Assembly (NCBI RefSeq): GCF_028769735.1
Contig: NC_088171.1
Location: 127,013,533 to 127,077,532, forward strand
Direction: 5' to 3'
Source: Zonotrichia leucophrys gambelii
Taxonomy: Eukaryota; Chordata; Aves; Passeriformes; Passerellidae
Length of the DNA stretch: 64,000 nt
Shown here piece after piece: positions 12,201 to 27,900 of the stretch (position 1 is the stretch's first letter; each line of letters starts with the position of its first letter). The translations under genes and the position numbers were made by a program. The notes under the pieces are model-generated. The model made no database searches. It had not been told where the DNA came from and saw nothing but the letters and a program-made list of their open reading frames with translations.

Positions 12201-15200
12201 TGAACCTACTCCTTCTTAATATTTAACTTTATATAAAAGGCAAAGATTGTATTAACATCTTCAGTCAAGGAAAATCTTACAAAAAATTACAGCGAACTGA
12301 CTGTTCTTATCAAGGTCACTACAGACTTTGCTATTTAAACAAGTCATCAATATTATTGTAACTATGACCTACTTTTCTACTTCCAGAGAGAGAAAATGTC
12401 TCATTTTTCCATGAATTATTTGCAATCCATTGGTTGTCTCTCATCTGTAGGGTGATCCACATTACTTCAGTCAACTGCTTTATCTCTCACATAAACATGG
12501 AATTATATGTAACTAAAATTCATGGTGATTTTATGTTTTTTTCATTTATGATAATTTTTTTAAGGCCAGTACCAAGAAATCTTCTTAAAAAATACATTTT
12601 AACACAACTTCGTCCTCCATGCAAGTAATAAACACCAATTTACATTCACATACACTCAGGGTTTAATCCATTCAAAATGTATAATTTGTAACACTCTGAT
12701 TTCTGAAATGAAACCACAATGGTATAATAATTCAAGTATTTAATAGCACATTCAATATACTATGTCATTAATATTCTGTCTATGGGCCAAAGGGATTATG
12801 CAATGTTAATATGACTAGTGCTACAAGACCACACTATTGTTAATTTTACTGACTCCCCCTTGATTTTTTATTAATTGATTACTGTACCACCATTTATCAA
12901 AGTTATGATGACAGGTCTATGAATTATTCAGATTTTTTCATATCTCAATTTTGGCTTGACATTAGCTTGGTTTGGATTTTTTTCAGTACTCCCTGGTTTA
13001 CTAAAAATAAATGAGACAGCTCCCAAGCCATAGTTTTTAAATCTCTTGGACCTGGTTTATCTAGACCAGCAATTTAAAAATACCTAGAATTTAGTAATTA
13101 CCTTATGATGCCTGGCTAAGATTCCACTGGAAAGCACATGTGTAACATTATGTAATGTAATCCTACTTTCTTATCCTAAAGATAGATAATAATTGAAATA
13201 ACACTTTCAAATTTTCTACATTATTCAATCCAATATTAGAATTGTAATTTTTCTTGTTTCTAGCACTGAATGAAAATTCATCAGAGCTCTACTTTAATTT
13301 GCCAGACTAATAATTTTCTTTTTATTTTTTTCATTTAATTTAAAAGGTATGCTTAATTTTTCAATTCAGGTATTACAAAGATATTCAGGTTTCACTATGA
13401 ATCATTGGTTCCAATTCCTATCTTGTCATTTATATCCATTGCTATAAAATCCATTGCATCCATTGCTATCCAATTTCTTCTCTAGACCAGATTGTTATGT
13501 ATATGATTTGGCTTTTTTGATCAGCAAGATATTTTTTCCAGACTGGTTTCTGAGGGATTCAGTTAAGTTTTCTTCAGCATTTTCAGATACAAATCATAAT
13601 TTTCTGTTTAAATTTTCTTTTCAGTTACTTTACTCATATTAATTTCACCTTTGAGAAATTAGTCTCTTATGACATTATATATTTACTTATATGAAGCAAT
13701 TTGTTTTAATTCATTCACAATATTTTAAATCTATTTTTATAACAATTTTTGTCATTTTGATTAATGGTTTAATATGCAACAGGATGGGATATAGTAGAAT
13801 TTCACTTATTTGCTGAAATTAATTTACTGAATAAAATTCATCTATCATTTCCAAAAATTGTGGCATTTAACTATAGTCAACAAGACAGTACAAGCAGCTG
13901 CTCATATTGAATTCTACCATGATAATGTTATTTCACCTTCTCTCTGTAGTTATGTCTTCAGGTGTCATTTGCTGACTGATTAACACTAGCTGTTATCTAA
14001 GTGACTATATTCGGTGTATATATTCAAGAAAACAAGAGTAGACATGTGTTTTTCCTTCTCCCTAACAGATTAGAGGTCTTAATTTTAAATATTAGAGTCA
14101 TGAGAATCTTGTGAAGAGATTTGATTAACACTACAATACCAATTTGACCTTTTCCTATTGTTCTTAGGGTGAAACTTTTCCATCTTCTACATCAGTTTGT
14201 TTTTTCTGAAAACGGAGGTTCTGTTTCTGCTGGGCTGTAAATATATTCAGATCACACAATTTTTGACTAAGCTCAAAACATTCATGCATACAAATCTCAG
14301 TATTCCTATCCCCTGTTCTCATGTACCTAAAATTATTCAATAACATCTTTTGGGGCTATAACGTAGAGTTCTTTAAACTGGAGTATGAAGTCCTTTTTAC
14401 TAGGAACCATGTCTAAGTCCTGCTGGAAGATACTTAATTTAAATCTAAACTGCAACAGAAAAACAGTCCAACAGGTATGCTTAAGCTCCCAGCTCCCTTG
14501 GATAGAACTGAGTCTAACACAAAGCTCACCCTTTTTCATTCCAAAATGCGCACAGAGAAACACAAAAAGAAATTATAGCCTGGAAACAATGGCCTACTCA
14601 TGAAAGCATATCCTCAGGAAATTGGAAAAAAGGTTTTTAGGTTAATTTCCACCTTAGATGGCTTGCTGAGCAACAAGGTGTAACAGCCAGGCTAGAATTT
14701 TCCAATTTTGATTTTCCAGCTGTCATCATGCCACCAGAAATGTGGCAATTGAGAAACCAAATGAAGACTTAAACTAGATCTTGACCCTGTGTTGAGCAAG
14801 AATAAATGTTAATTTTATTCCCTTGAACACTGGAGTAAGTGAGATCATTCTTGGTGTCTCATCTTACCTAAAAAGGATCAGGGAAATCATCATCATATGA
14901 TGCAAGTGGGGTAATGCTGTTACAGTTGAGTAACATCATACCTCTCTGTGGCTGGTCACTAGTTCCACAAGTACACATGAACTGTGTATTTTAAAATTAA
15001 ACCTTTTTTTTTCTCCTGTAGCTATTCCCAATGCTACTTTACCCAAGGTTTAACTTTGAGGCCTCTGTCTCATGGCCTGTCCCAAAGTGAAATTGTGCAG
15101 AAGCCCTGGGCACAGGGGCCTGCTGGGGGCACAGCTGCTGCAACCTGCTGCTGCCCACTTGGCCACAGCTCACAGACCCAAGCTAGAGAGACTTCAGACA

Positions 15201-18200
15201 GTGGGCTCTGAGACAAAGAGGTCAAATTGTTGTCCCTTGAATAAGTTCATTTAAAAATCCTAGCAGCAGGCAAAGGTATATGGATGACAGAAAAAGAGCT
15301 GCCAGACTTCCCACCATGTAAGGCAGCGCGGCTGCCAAAGCATGACCATACACAGAAACAAGGCCCTGTCAGACAAGCACAAACCACAGAGGCATTCCTC
15401 CAGCCAGGGATTCCCACAACATCTCCCAATCTGTCTGAATTTGTCACAGACATGCTCTTTCACCACAAACAGGATGGTGATACACATCTTACCCTGCTCC
15501 CTGTAAGGCACAGAAGAATGACATAACGGGGTGTTAAAACCCTGACACAGCTGGGAAAGCATTCTTTCAGAGCAGGCAAGACAACATCACACATACTCCA
15601 AGAATCCAATCCAAAGCCTTGGAAGAATTCAAGCATGTGTTATGTTTCCCTGGACCCTGAGTGCCTCCTAAACTCAAGCACTTTAAGAGATGACAGCACA
15701 AACACCTCTGGGGCAAACAAACACTCATGTAAAGACATACTTACATTTCCCTTTCCCCAAATACACTTTTGGATGGAATCTGAGAGAAGAATTTCTGAAG
15801 GAGAAGAATGTCAAAGAAAAGTTTCTATCTTTATTCAAATGAGCATAGAAAGATTTTTATATATGGAATCCCTAAACTGAGTTTGTGACACCTAAAAAAA
15901 GCTGACCTTGGAAAGTAAACCATTGAACTACATGCAAAGATAGAAAAAAGAAATATAAATAAATAAGATGAATATTGAAAATGTTAGCATGGCCAGAGTA
16001 TAGTGAGGCTTTGTATGTGTTAATAAAGAGAGAACATTATTTGTTAATAAAACAATAAGACTAAAATTTATCTGATAAGAAGTCTTCAAGAATGAGAGAA
16101 ACCCACATCACAGAGAGTATGTAAGATTCATTGCTGTATTTCGTAAACTTTGCAAGTGAAAGATAAGGAGTGAGACTGATTAGAACTACATGGCACTTTT
16201 ATTTATAACTTTTAACACAATGTGCACTGTGTTAAAATATTTGTACCCATTAAATGTGGGCTCACAATTTACCATCTAAGCTGTCCTCACTGAATTCAGC
16301 TTAAAGAGAAATGCAACCATTGTCATATACATGATAATTAGGTACAGATGTGATTATTTGACAAATAATCATAACGAATAATTGTCACTTCCTTGTTTAT
16401 AAACCACTAATTTAAAACATGTGTGCGCTGACCTAACCTCACTAGTGCACCCTTTTCTGATGTGGGGAGAGAAGAGGGAGAGAGGTTCAAGCTGTTATCT
16501 TTTCTTCAAGAAAACTAACCTTTTGTTCTCTGGTTCTAACTTTCTGCTTCACAGAGTTACTTTGCTCAGAAGCACGTTTCCCACTGGCTTCTGTTTTGCA
16601 ACACTTGTCATGAAAAACCACTTTAGGAGAGAGGAGCAGGAGGACAGAGGCACAAGACACGGTATGTGGTTGATACCATTTCTTCCAGACATAGCAGTGG
16701 AAGTGGTTTACATCATTAGAGGGCTGCACGCTCCCAGACATGAAGGATACACAAGTATTTTCTCAGTCAGAAGAGCCATGGCTTAGATTAAGCAACAACA
16801 TAATTGAGAGATATTTTTTGTGTGGGAGAATGAACCATTTCATAGAGAGAGAGAGCCAAACTACCTTCTCACTTTTCACATAAGCAAAGTTTTCAGTTTG
16901 TTCATGGACCAGATATGAAGTTAGTAATGGCATTTAATAGCACCTCCTAAATTCATTACAGATACATGAAATTTAGTTGTTTACATGTTATAAAATAAGA
17001 ATATAAATTTTCGCATTTCCATCAGTGAAATCAAAGGTAATTTCACCTCAATTAATGATGTAATACTAAGGATGAAGAAGAAATGTTGTCAGTAATGATT
17101 AAAATGGTATGTTTCTACGGTTGTGCATGTCACACAACAGTATTTACTTTCAAGTATGTTGTTTATCTGTACTGAAAAATGTTAAACCCACTCTTCAAAC
17201 AATTTCATTTAAGTTTGCCATCAAGTGCTAGTGTGGAGTCTTTAGAAAAAAAGAGCAAGACTCTTAGTGAATGTTTATGTAAAAAAGTACTGTTTACATT
17301 TCAGCTTCCCCTCTGGATCTTTAGCCTAATGTTTATAGAAAGCAGACAGCAAAGTTGTATAATTTTATTATAATGAACAATACCATTTAAATAAATTATT
17401 ATAACTTTCTCCTAGATCATTTTAAAAAATGGAGATAACAGGGGTCTTGTACAATCACAGGTTTTTGACTTGTCTTTTTTCTTGTAGGCATTTCCTATGG
17501 CACAACAGAAACTCAACTTTTGACATCCCTGAAGATGCTGCCAAGATCTGCTCTTCACAGTGATATCAGCACTGCTCTCCAAGCAGAGACTCTGGCTGTG
17601 ATGGGGATGCAGAATGGTGCACCCACACCCCTGGCCCTCAGAATACACTGTCTGGGAAGATATCAGAGCATACCACAGATTCCACTCTGTCCACAGCCTC
17701 AGGTTGTTTTTGAAAGGAAACCAATGTACATAGGAAGACGACAAGCACACAGATCTTCTCTTGGAGCTGAGTGAGAATGAAACAGATCCTGGTAACAAAA
17801 CAATCAGAACTGGGAAGTGAAACGTGAACCACATCCTCCTGCTCGGCAAGGATTCAACATGTTCTTTGGGTGTAATTGAGCTTTTGTGCATCTGAATCTG
17901 CTAGAGCAGTAGAGCATACAGGTAACAAATCTTCCAACGTTAATTAATACTTCTCAATTTATTAATATTATTCTCAATTACGATTTTGAAAAATATTTAT
18001 TCAACTCATACCTTAAGGCAGACTTTAAGAGCAAAAACCATTCAAGATAAGAGAACTATACTTTTTGGAATAAAGTCCTTGGTCCTGCTTTTGAATTTAT
18101 GCGTTGATCAAAATTTGTCATACTACACTCTGAATGTCAGTGTCCTGAGTCCTGCAGAGTGTGCATAGCTAGTCTATCCCAGAAATGGCAGACAGCAATG

Positions 18201-18885
18201 TCCTTGAGCAACGCATGAGCACGTGTAGGACCACAGCAGCTCAGAATGATCCACCTCAGGGGAGACTGGGGCTCATACAGCAGTCTCTTCTCTCCAACAC
18301 CATGCCACTGCATTGGCACTGCCTTCCTTCCAATCCTCTTTATATCAACCTGTGCCACACACTACCACCGCTCCCACCCCAGCTGTTTTCTCTCCCTCAT
18401 TTTCTTTGGTTCCATGACTCTGCACTCACTCTGTAGAGCAGCCCCAGGAGTTCATTTCAGGAGAGGCAGAGGGAGCCCAGCTGGACATGCCAGGTTGCAG
18501 CTTTAGCCGGGGGACTGAAAAAAACTTGTAATCTAACAGCTGAGGTTGACCCAGAGGCTCTGACCATCCACCACAAATAAACAGCTGCTTTTGGCTCCCC
18601 AACAACTTCACCTGATACTACCAAACTTCTCATCCCTCCTCTTCTCTCTACTTTTTACCAGAGAGAGCAAAAGACTAAAATCAGAAACTATTCAGCAGAA
18701 ACTGTTTACTTTTCTCTAATAATAATTAAGACTATTGCAGACTAAGAGGCCTTGACCAATATCTTGGACAAAAAAAAGGCTCAGAAAATGTGCAAATAAA
18801 TTAACTTTTCACAATAAGGCTGTTTCCTAAGCTTGTTTTGTTTTGGTTTGTTGTTTTTTCCTCCATTACATTCTAATCTAAACTT
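9212..18885. other. intergenic DNA, no gene seen
   Basis: About 9.7 kb of AT-rich sequence without a recognised gene or repeat family. Open frames are short; the longest is 159 codons (17412-17891, reverse), with no recognisable domain. A perfect 10-bp inverted repeat lies at 16210-16237 and is listed separately. Local duplications such as 'atccattgctat' occur near 13430-13470. Confidence 0.55.
16210..16237. repeat. perfect 10-bp inverted repeat, 8-nt loop
   Basis: The left arm TTTTAACACA and right arm TGTGTTAAAA are exact reverse complements around an 8-base centre. It could form a hairpin or bind a dimeric protein, but short AT-rich palindromes also arise by chance. Nothing nearby gives it a role. 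Confidence 0.6.
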
Positions 18886-18927
18886 TGTGTGTGTGTGTGT
18901 GTGTGAATGTGAATGTGAGTGTGTGTG
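18886..18927. repeat. (TG)n microsatellite
   Basis: A run of TG dinucleotides (18886-18904) is followed by interrupted 'aatgtgaatgtgag' and another short TG run. It is a typical interrupted dinucleotide microsatellite and likely varies in length between individuals. Confidence 0.9.
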
Positions 18928-21900
18928 CCAGTGGCTGTGTTTAGCAAGAATATTCCAGTTTATTTATCATGGGAATTAGCCATGGGGATCCAGGGTGTCT
19001 ACACTCAAGTATCTGATATACTTGTGACTGCTTTACAGTGACTTGATCAGGTTAACACTTTTGTGATCCTTGGGTCCATTTAATCTGTCAAAATTATTAC
19101 CATATTTTGGTTCCATACCGATTGTACATTTTTAAAAGTATGTCATTTATATGTAGATAATATAAAGTAGATAATCTACTAATCATCTTAAGTAGATAAT
19201 TTGGCCTCACTTTATTCTACAGAGATAAGATCATTTTCTGGATAAAGTACATGATGTTTCTTCAGAGAAATTTCTCATGGAAAGATATGTATACAATTAA
19301 AGCTCAATCTGTGCTTTTCTGGATTCATCCCTAATAAATGCAAATAATTAGACTTGATATCAGGAGATCTATTTCAATATAGGAAATTCAATTAGGAAGA
19401 AAAAAGGCCAGAAAACAACACTTTATTTCAAAACAATTCAGAAGAAGGAAAACTCTGTTGATGCAACATCTGTTCTCCTCAGCTCCCCTTAGTGTCTGAT
19501 CTCAGCATACTGAGACATCTGTTATTTTTGTGTGTGACTGGGGTCAGAGACTGCAATTGGCTTCTTCCATGTCCTGACATAACTGTGGAAAGAAAACTTC
19601 TAATACTGAGGTCAACTTCTCCTCACCCTGCAAAAGACAGAAACAAGTGGAAGGAATAACTGACAGATATAGTAAGAAATATATATATTAAAAAATCAGT
19701 TTAACATTTTAAAAAGGATACATTTATTCTTTTTTTCCACTGTTTTAGGAGAATGAAATATGTAAACTCTAGAGTGTCAACGAAACAAGTGGATTCCTTT
19801 AGTTTATTAATGTATCTTTGACTATGGCACAGGGAATAACTTTTCTATGGGTGTGTGGCAAAAGAGCACCAGGAAAACACAGAAGATGCAGTGGAAACCT
19901 GAAATTCAGGTAATTATCACAGCTTTTCTGACTTCACTGAGTAAGCTGACTTGCTAAGCTACATCAACCTGATGCAAAGCTTTTCTGTGTCTTTGATTAA
20001 CATGTGCATAATCAATCTTAACCCAGCACAACTCTCATACTCTTGCTCTGTCTTTGAGAAAATTATTTGATGGGGTAGATCTACAGAAAAAGTACTGCTT
20101 AGGACTTGACTCATAAATTTTCACTGACTCGTGGCACTGTTCACCCAGACCTGCTCTCCTCAATCTCTCTGGGTGACCGCTGGAGGTTTGATGAAATATG
20201 AGATATCCCTTGTACCCTCAGCCTCACTGAAGCAGTCAGCAGTTCAAGTGGTCTCTTTCCCACCCCCTACAGTTTGTCTGCAGGTTTGTGTCAGAAAACA
20301 AAGCAAAATACATCACCACTGCAAAGGGAAAGAAAAAAAAAAAAAGAGAGAAAATTAAGACCACAAAAAAAACCTCCCAAAAACCCCAAAACCAAAAGCA
20401 CAATCAATCATACTAAAGGCTCAGTGTATGTGGTTACCTTGTTATAAGTCTTAGCACCTTACATTTCAACAGCTCATCACAGCAAGTCCCCTGTGTGCAA
20501 CTTGTTACTTGAAAGCTCAGATGCAATTTTTTTTACATTCCTTTAGACTGGGGCTCACTCTACAACTGAAAGAGCTAAATTACACATCCACTTACTGGCC
20601 AGAAGCAATACACTTGAAGAAATATATTCACCTTAGATCATCCATGGAATGAAAAATGGCTTACTGCAGAACTGTGTTACAGATATATGGTCTGATACAC
20701 ACTTCTTTCAGTCAACTCTTTTTTTTTTTTTTTTGGAAATTCCTCTAAAAACTACTAGAAATAAATTTTTAAACATGTCTTTTATTCATTAAGTAGTATA
20801 GAAGAAGAAAACTTACTGGTTAGCCATGAAAAATTGATTTATAGAAATACTTTATTGTATCACATTTTAAATGTTTCTTGAGTGAATAGTTCAGTTATTC
20901 CAGGACTTCATTATTTTTCCCTGTTGGTCAGAATGCAGTCTCCATTTCTGTGCTGCATTAGTTACATCAAAATGCTTGCAGTGTGACTTTGGGAAAGTTA
21001 TTCTGATTAGTAGCAGATGAGTAGCACTGCTACCTCCCTAACAGTGTTCAAAATCCTACTGAAATAAAGAGTATTAGAAATATAGAAACATTAGGGTTAG
21101 AAAAGAACATAATTGAGTTGAATCTTTACACTCATGTTTGCTTATCCTCTGTATCTCTAAGGATTTTTTTCCACTATTACACAGAAAAATGTCATTGATT
21201 CAATAATGGTTCTGTAAAAACAAAGTACTTAAAGGTGGATGGAAAACATTGAAAATTGCATTTGACATATCAGTAATTGTTATTTGTCATCAAAACATTT
21301 CAATTTAGGCAGAAATAATGGGGAAAAGAAACCAGGTTACTATCTAACAGCTCTACCAAAACAATTATGTGTGTTTCGGTGAACAGCAACCTAATCACAA
21401 AATAATATCACATTGTACCTTCCTGGAAAATGTGCAGCACCTGGAAAGACTCTGGAGGGAAGTGGTAAATTGTGTCTTGAAAAGGTCTTCACTGAGGAAG
21501 GGATGAAAGAAACAGGTTTGTGCTGCTTAAGGAAGAGGAGGACAGAAGAGACTGGAACATAGCAGTGTTCCAGTATGCAGATCACTGATAAATTAGAAAT
21601 TATTATTATTTAATTGGAGATGTTGTTATTAGCTATGCCCACAAAAAAAAAGTGGAAAAGAAGATGATGGAAAGAAGATTGAGGAAGTCACTCAAAAAAT
21701 GAAACAATCAAATATCAGAGTAGCTTGCCTGGAGGGAGGCTTGGGAGAATCCACTGCTGGAGGCCTTAGGGCTGGTTATGGAACTGTCACTGGGGCACAG
21801 GCAGACCTGAAACTCATCTGCAGGCTGGATGCTGCTGAGTTTCCATTACTTGCTGTGCTGTGATCTGTGTTAGAACAGGAGGAGAGCAGAATCTGAATGC

Positions 21901-24900
21901 CATGAAATTTCCCAGCTAAAAGTCACTCAGTGTCTGCTTTGGCTCTGGATTATTTGTGCTGAGAGAAAAGTTACTCTGTATTCTTTCAGGTTCTCTCTGG
22001 ATAGTTTTGAAAACAGAAGATTAGTGGCCAAATTGCCAAGAGAGCAAATAATAAATTGTGAGAAATGGATTCTCTGACAAATGTGTTTGGTTGCATGTGG
22101 ATATGGGTATGATACAAAGAGAAACCATTTATGAAAGTCTTCTGTGAGAAGAAATTAGCTGTTTATTGAAGACAACAGGTTGTAAATTGGTGAAACAGAC
22201 AAGTCTTTAGGATTCCACTCATTGTTATAAACCATATGCAGTGTTTATCCAGCTCCACTGTAGGTTATAAAGGTAGGACCAGGTTCCCCAGTGATGCAAG
22301 CACTATTCAGCAGTTAATTACATTAGCTAAACATAGGTAAAGGTCACCAAAATTCCTCATTTCATCAGGATAATTTTGGACTGAGCTGTCTTTCCTCCCC
22401 CTAACCTGCTGGTTCTGTTAAAGACAAACCTGTCACTTCATGGATGTACAACATTTATTTCATCAAGTATTTACAGTGCTAAGGTCAGTTCTGGCTCACC
22501 AAGCCAGAGGAAAATGTATCATTTCCATACCTAGAGTCACAGTGAAGTGTGTCATTATTGGCTCCATTTTTCAGTCTTCTATAAGACTCATTTCTATTTC
22601 TTTTTATCAGCTCTTGTTTAGCTTGTATTTCTCTCAGTCTGAGATATTCTTCAGTCTGCCATTACCTCAACTGTCCTCCCACAGAATGGTCATTCCTGAG
22701 CAGCTTTTTGTCTCTCTGTCTCTCTTTAACTTGGGTTGTTGGTAATTTATAAATGTGATAGCTGCTTTCAACAGAACTGAGCACTGGATGTAGCACTATG
22801 TGTGTTGGGGGACATCTACAGGCTGATTCCTGACACAGAAATTTAACAAAGAAGCTTTTCCAGGCAAGTCAAGGACATCTGAGTCCCACCTAGGTTATCT
22901 TCCTTTTTTGTTTTAATTAGTCAGTCTGGAAAAGTTATATTCTCACTCCAAAAATAAAAACAATAAATCCATGATTCCACATCACATATGTGATTACAAG
23001 AAACTACTCATTGCTATCACAATAGCAGGAAAGCAATTCTTTGATCTCAGAGTACTAAATTATATGATGTCACACTATAGCTCGTATCTGAAGATTTTGG
23101 CAAAGTAAAAACAAAATGAAACAAACAAACAAAAAAAGAAAATTAAATACTCTTACTCCAAAGCAATTTGTGTTACAACTACTCAGATATCATAGCTGTG
23201 AGGTAAGCAATAGATAAGTTTTTCACAATTTTTTTCGTTCTATTAGTTTCCAAAACTCAAACTAGTGAGAAAAATGAAGGTCTGCCTGACATGAAAAGAA
23301 TATGGGTAAATCTAGCTAAAAATTCAATTTCTCACACATAAAATTAATATCTTTCTTCTGAGTCTATGAAGATGTCATTAAGGCAGCAAAATTCAGGTCT
23401 TCAAGGAAGTGCAGGCATCCAGTTCCTAGTGAGCCCAGGGATGCTGAGAAATAGAGTAGGCCTAATTAGCCTATTAGAAGATGCATATTGAAATGTATAC
23501 ACTATATCATACTCAACATTTGCATAAAAATATTTTGTTACAGAGTTACAGATGAGCTTGGAGGATTTCCGCCTGAAAAAGTCTAGTGGCTTTCATATAT
23601 GCTCCATGGCAGAAATCACCTCTCTGCCAGTATATCCTGGCTCACCTGTAGCATAACTTTGCTGGAAGAAGTGTACAGCTGTCATTACGAAGTGTTTAGT
23701 TTACATATTCTCCACTTCCCAAACTGTTTGGTCACATTTTACTTCAGTCACAGCTGCTGAGAATTCCATCAGTTGGGATAGGGGAAAAAGCAATTTCATA
23801 TTTCAAGGTTCTCAGCCGTACCTTCCTAGTAGTTGAGTATATAAGGAGCCTCAGTTCCAAAAAACCAGGAGTACATGAAGAAATATCCACTGAAATCATA
23901 TTTTTGATCTGTGGCTCAGGGTTTGTTTCTTCAACTCTAGTTTACACTTAACACTCAACACTGTGTTTATAGAGGTGAAAGTTGCCTCATAGTGAAATTT
24001 TCACTAAAAGCCTAGTTTGTTGGGATTCTAGTGGACAGAAGGAACCCAAACCTGATAGAGACCCAAAGACTTTTAATCAGGAGGCAAAGGTTGCATTCAT
24101 AGCACCAAGCAGGTCAGTCCTATTCTCTCCTCTGACATCTCATACCCAGATTTCTGCAGGAGCTCAGCTGCATGAGTGCCAAGCAACCAGCACAAAAAAG
24201 GTTTGTGTGCTTTCAGCAGATATTCAGGACTGTGCTCCCAGTGCTTTCACAGCTGAGCTATTGGCAGCATCTTATTACACATTTTCCAGCAGAGAAAATC
24301 TTTTCCAGACCACTGATTTCTTTTTCTTTGCATGTGCCAATGTACTCAAGTGGCTCCACACTTGGTAGAAACAGTTTCCCATATGAAGCTGAAGGATTGA
24401 AGGATCTGGGGTTTAGGCTGGGAGCTCTTTGTGGAATACAGGAATCTACTTCCTGTGATGGGACTTCTTTAAATCACTGGCTAAAGTCAAGGTCATTTCC
24501 TTTTTTCCCATCTCCATTATGACTGAACTATGATGAAGAGTGACCAAAGGGATAACTAGTGGAAGAAGTGAGGGGAAGCATTGAGAATAAACCCCTGGCA
24601 GACTCTTATGGTCTCTTCAGACCTCTGCAACAGAGGGCTTTTGAAACAAAAATAATATGGTTCTCATTTAAGTCTATCCTGGAACTCCAAGAAAAATACA
24701 GATTAATTTTCAATTGGTAGTTAAAGACTCCAATTAACTGGGTTAAGGTGATCTGCAACTCTGCAGAACATTTTTTAAGAAGGCAAAGTGGTAGTGTTAT
24801 TTGATATGAAGCTCATCATAGAGGTTTCCAGCCATAATTTAGTTGTTTATTAACTTTCTTCTTGTAATTATTCACTTTCCTTTCTCTAATAACTAATTTT

Positions 24901-27900
24901 CAATTTACTTTTATAACATTTCTTGTTGAAATACAACCAACCTATGTGAAAGTCAAAAACATTAAAAACATTTTCCTTGTGTCTGGAGCAAAAGGTAGGT
25001 ACAGTGGTGTGTTGGTGATATTCTTAGTTACTCCAAAAAGATAATTCACAGTCCCAGACCAAACTTCAGAAAGTTGTTTCAGTAACGAAATTTTAACCAT
25101 ACGTTTAAATTCATTCTTCCCTAACAGCAACCTGAGCTAGACAGATTACAATATCACCATTAAAGTGTGTGCCAGATTTTAATATAACAACACTTTCTTT
25201 GTTACAAATATTTATCTGTACCATATGCTTACATTCCAGATATAAAATAAAGCTATTCTTCCCTCTCAAGGTTTTCAGTCAGCACACAGTTCTTCTGAAG
25301 GTACTGAAAAATTGCTAACTTGCAGAAGTAAATATCTCAATTGTTAAATGAAGCCATATTCATTATTTGTTTGCCACAGAAAGTAACATCTCTCTGCAGG
25401 TCATGTAGTGACACAAGAGAAGCAAAGCGGTAAGTGAGCCAATATGAGAACTGTGATGCCATTTCCGAGCACCAGAATTCTCTGGCAATTGGTGACAGTG
25501 TCAGAAGAACCATGCACAAGCTTGTAGATTTTCTCCCTTTGCACTCAAAAATTATAATATTTTAAATGTGGATTTCTTCCTCTAAATCAGCTGACACGGG
25601 ATTTAGGAAAGAACTTTTTTTATATGCCCACAAATACTTTACTACCTTGAGGACACCATAAAACCTGACACAATCTGCTGTGGTTCAGAAATTCAGAAGA
25701 GTGAATTATTATATAATACATTTCAATGTTAACATTTCAGCATCCATTAATGACAGTGATTTCTAATAGCAGACATATTGCAGTTGTTGGAGGATAACTT
25801 GTCTTCTGAACCACCACCATGTTAAACTAAATGGGAGACCAGGTCACCAAAACGCTCTGGCAAATCATGATATGCATCTATGGAAAGGGCCAGTGAAAAA
25901 AACTCCTTGTAACAAAAGGGCATAATTTTGTCCTTTTGTTTGTTTTTTCAGGGTCATTCAAGTGCTAGTCAAAATCAGCTCTGTTCCTGTTAGCTCTGTG
26001 TCTCACAGGAGAAGTATCTAACAGGCATCATCCCTTGGCATGGCTCTTTCTACTCCTGCAACAGGTATGGAAACCCAGCACTGCACTATGGAAGAGAAGA
26101 CATGACAGTGACAATACTCATGGGCACAGCTACCTTGTATTCTTCACAAAATACTCACTAAAATAGTCACAATCAAAAGCTAAGATCATAAATCTACATC
26201 TTCAATCTTAAAGTCATACTAGGGCATAGTGTACTGTGCCTTTATAAATTGATTCCCTGAGGATGATCTCTTCACAGGGATGAAAGCTACCAGCTTTCAG
26301 GTTTTTTTCCAAGGGAAATGTTTGCCTCTGTCAGGCCAAGTCAAGGTCTCTTGTCCCTTATCTGCCTCTTTCAGCAGACGCAAAAAAGCTTGAACGTCCA
26401 TGAGATGCCTTATTTTCCTGAGAAGAGGTAAGGTTTTCAGGCACAGCACAACTACTTTTCAAAAGGCCTTTTTTGGTCAGCCTCTTTATTTTAGTAAGGG
26501 ATCTGTCATAATGCCATCCTGTGCATGCATGGCACAAGATAACACGTAATACATTCTGAAAACACAGCCTGCATTTTTGTGCAAAAGCCAAGGTTTCACT
26601 CCTTCATCAGCCACCAGCACCCTGATGGTCTAGCAGCTCTGTGTTTTCTCCAGTACTGCACAGACTTCTTTCCTGGCCATCCTTCCAAGTGGGTGATATG
26701 AATTTCTGTCTAGCTACAAGTCTTGCTATTACTCTATCACCTCCTACATCCTTTCATCAGATGGAGACCACATCCCCATCCCACAACATCTGTCTTTCTC
26801 AATTTCTGCTCTATTCTCTTCACTTGACTAACAAAGGCAATCCCTGTGTCCCAAAAAACATTTTTTACTTCACCTGTATGGCCTTGCATTAGCAACCTTG
26901 AGGGAAATGCAGACTACAGGACTAGGGGTGCTTCCAAAGCAGGCACTATGAACAGATTAAAGATCACAGCAGGGAGTTATCTGCATTCAAGTGGCCAGCA
27001 CTCAGTTACACCATCTGCAAAAAACTGCTTACATTAATCTCTTCGTAGCACAGGTCTTCTGATCCGTATGGAAAACTGGACACAAAGGCATAGATCAGAT
27101 TGTGTAAAACTCCTGGAGAAAGTTGTTCTACACCTCAAGTAGAAAGCCACAAGCAGGGAGGGCCAGGAGGAAAAGATGACTTCATACAGAGACATCACAC
27201 ATAAAAGAATTCTCTAAGAAAGGACAGGGAGGGGCTGCATTTATACAGTGAGGACTAAATCTATTGAATTAAACTCAGCTGCAACAAGGAATGCACTCAG
27301 GCCCAGGGACTCAGCTACTTTTAAGTTATTATTATATTAAATTATTAAAATAGTCTCTGAACATGTTTTGGCTTCCCAAACAGTCTTCTTTTCTCTCTCT
27401 TTTGCATGTTTTTGGACTCTGAATGGGTCACTGTTGCCATCGATAGGCAGCTGTCCACTTAGATGTGAGAGGTGGCAAAGTACAATAATGCAATCCTAAC
27501 CCACTCCAGGATTCAGTGCCAGAAAATGGACATGGACAAATTTAGCCAGAGTGGTTGAGAAACCAATGGACTGTAGCTACAGCTCTTGCTGGGAGAGGCA
27601 AGCCAGGAAAGCTGTCACAGGCAGAAAGCCCAGCTGAACAGCAGCAGATTCATCCTGCTGCATCCAGCACTGAGCTGCTCTCGCCGTCCTTCGAGGCTGA
27701 ACAGCCTCAGTCAGGCCTCCCTCCCTTGGCTGAAGGCTCAGCAAGCTTATTCCAAATGATCTCCTGAAAACAGTATTTCCTGTGCGCCCAAGATTTGCCC
27801 CAGAAAGTTGTAACCCTATGCAGCACTACTACATTCACTTTCAAGGGATTCATGTATCAGCAGTGCACCACAGCGTGGGAACGACTTCATGTATCATTAA

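Noticed and set aside
17412..17891. 159-codon reverse frame
   Set aside because: No recognisable domain and a composition typical of translated non-coding sequence.
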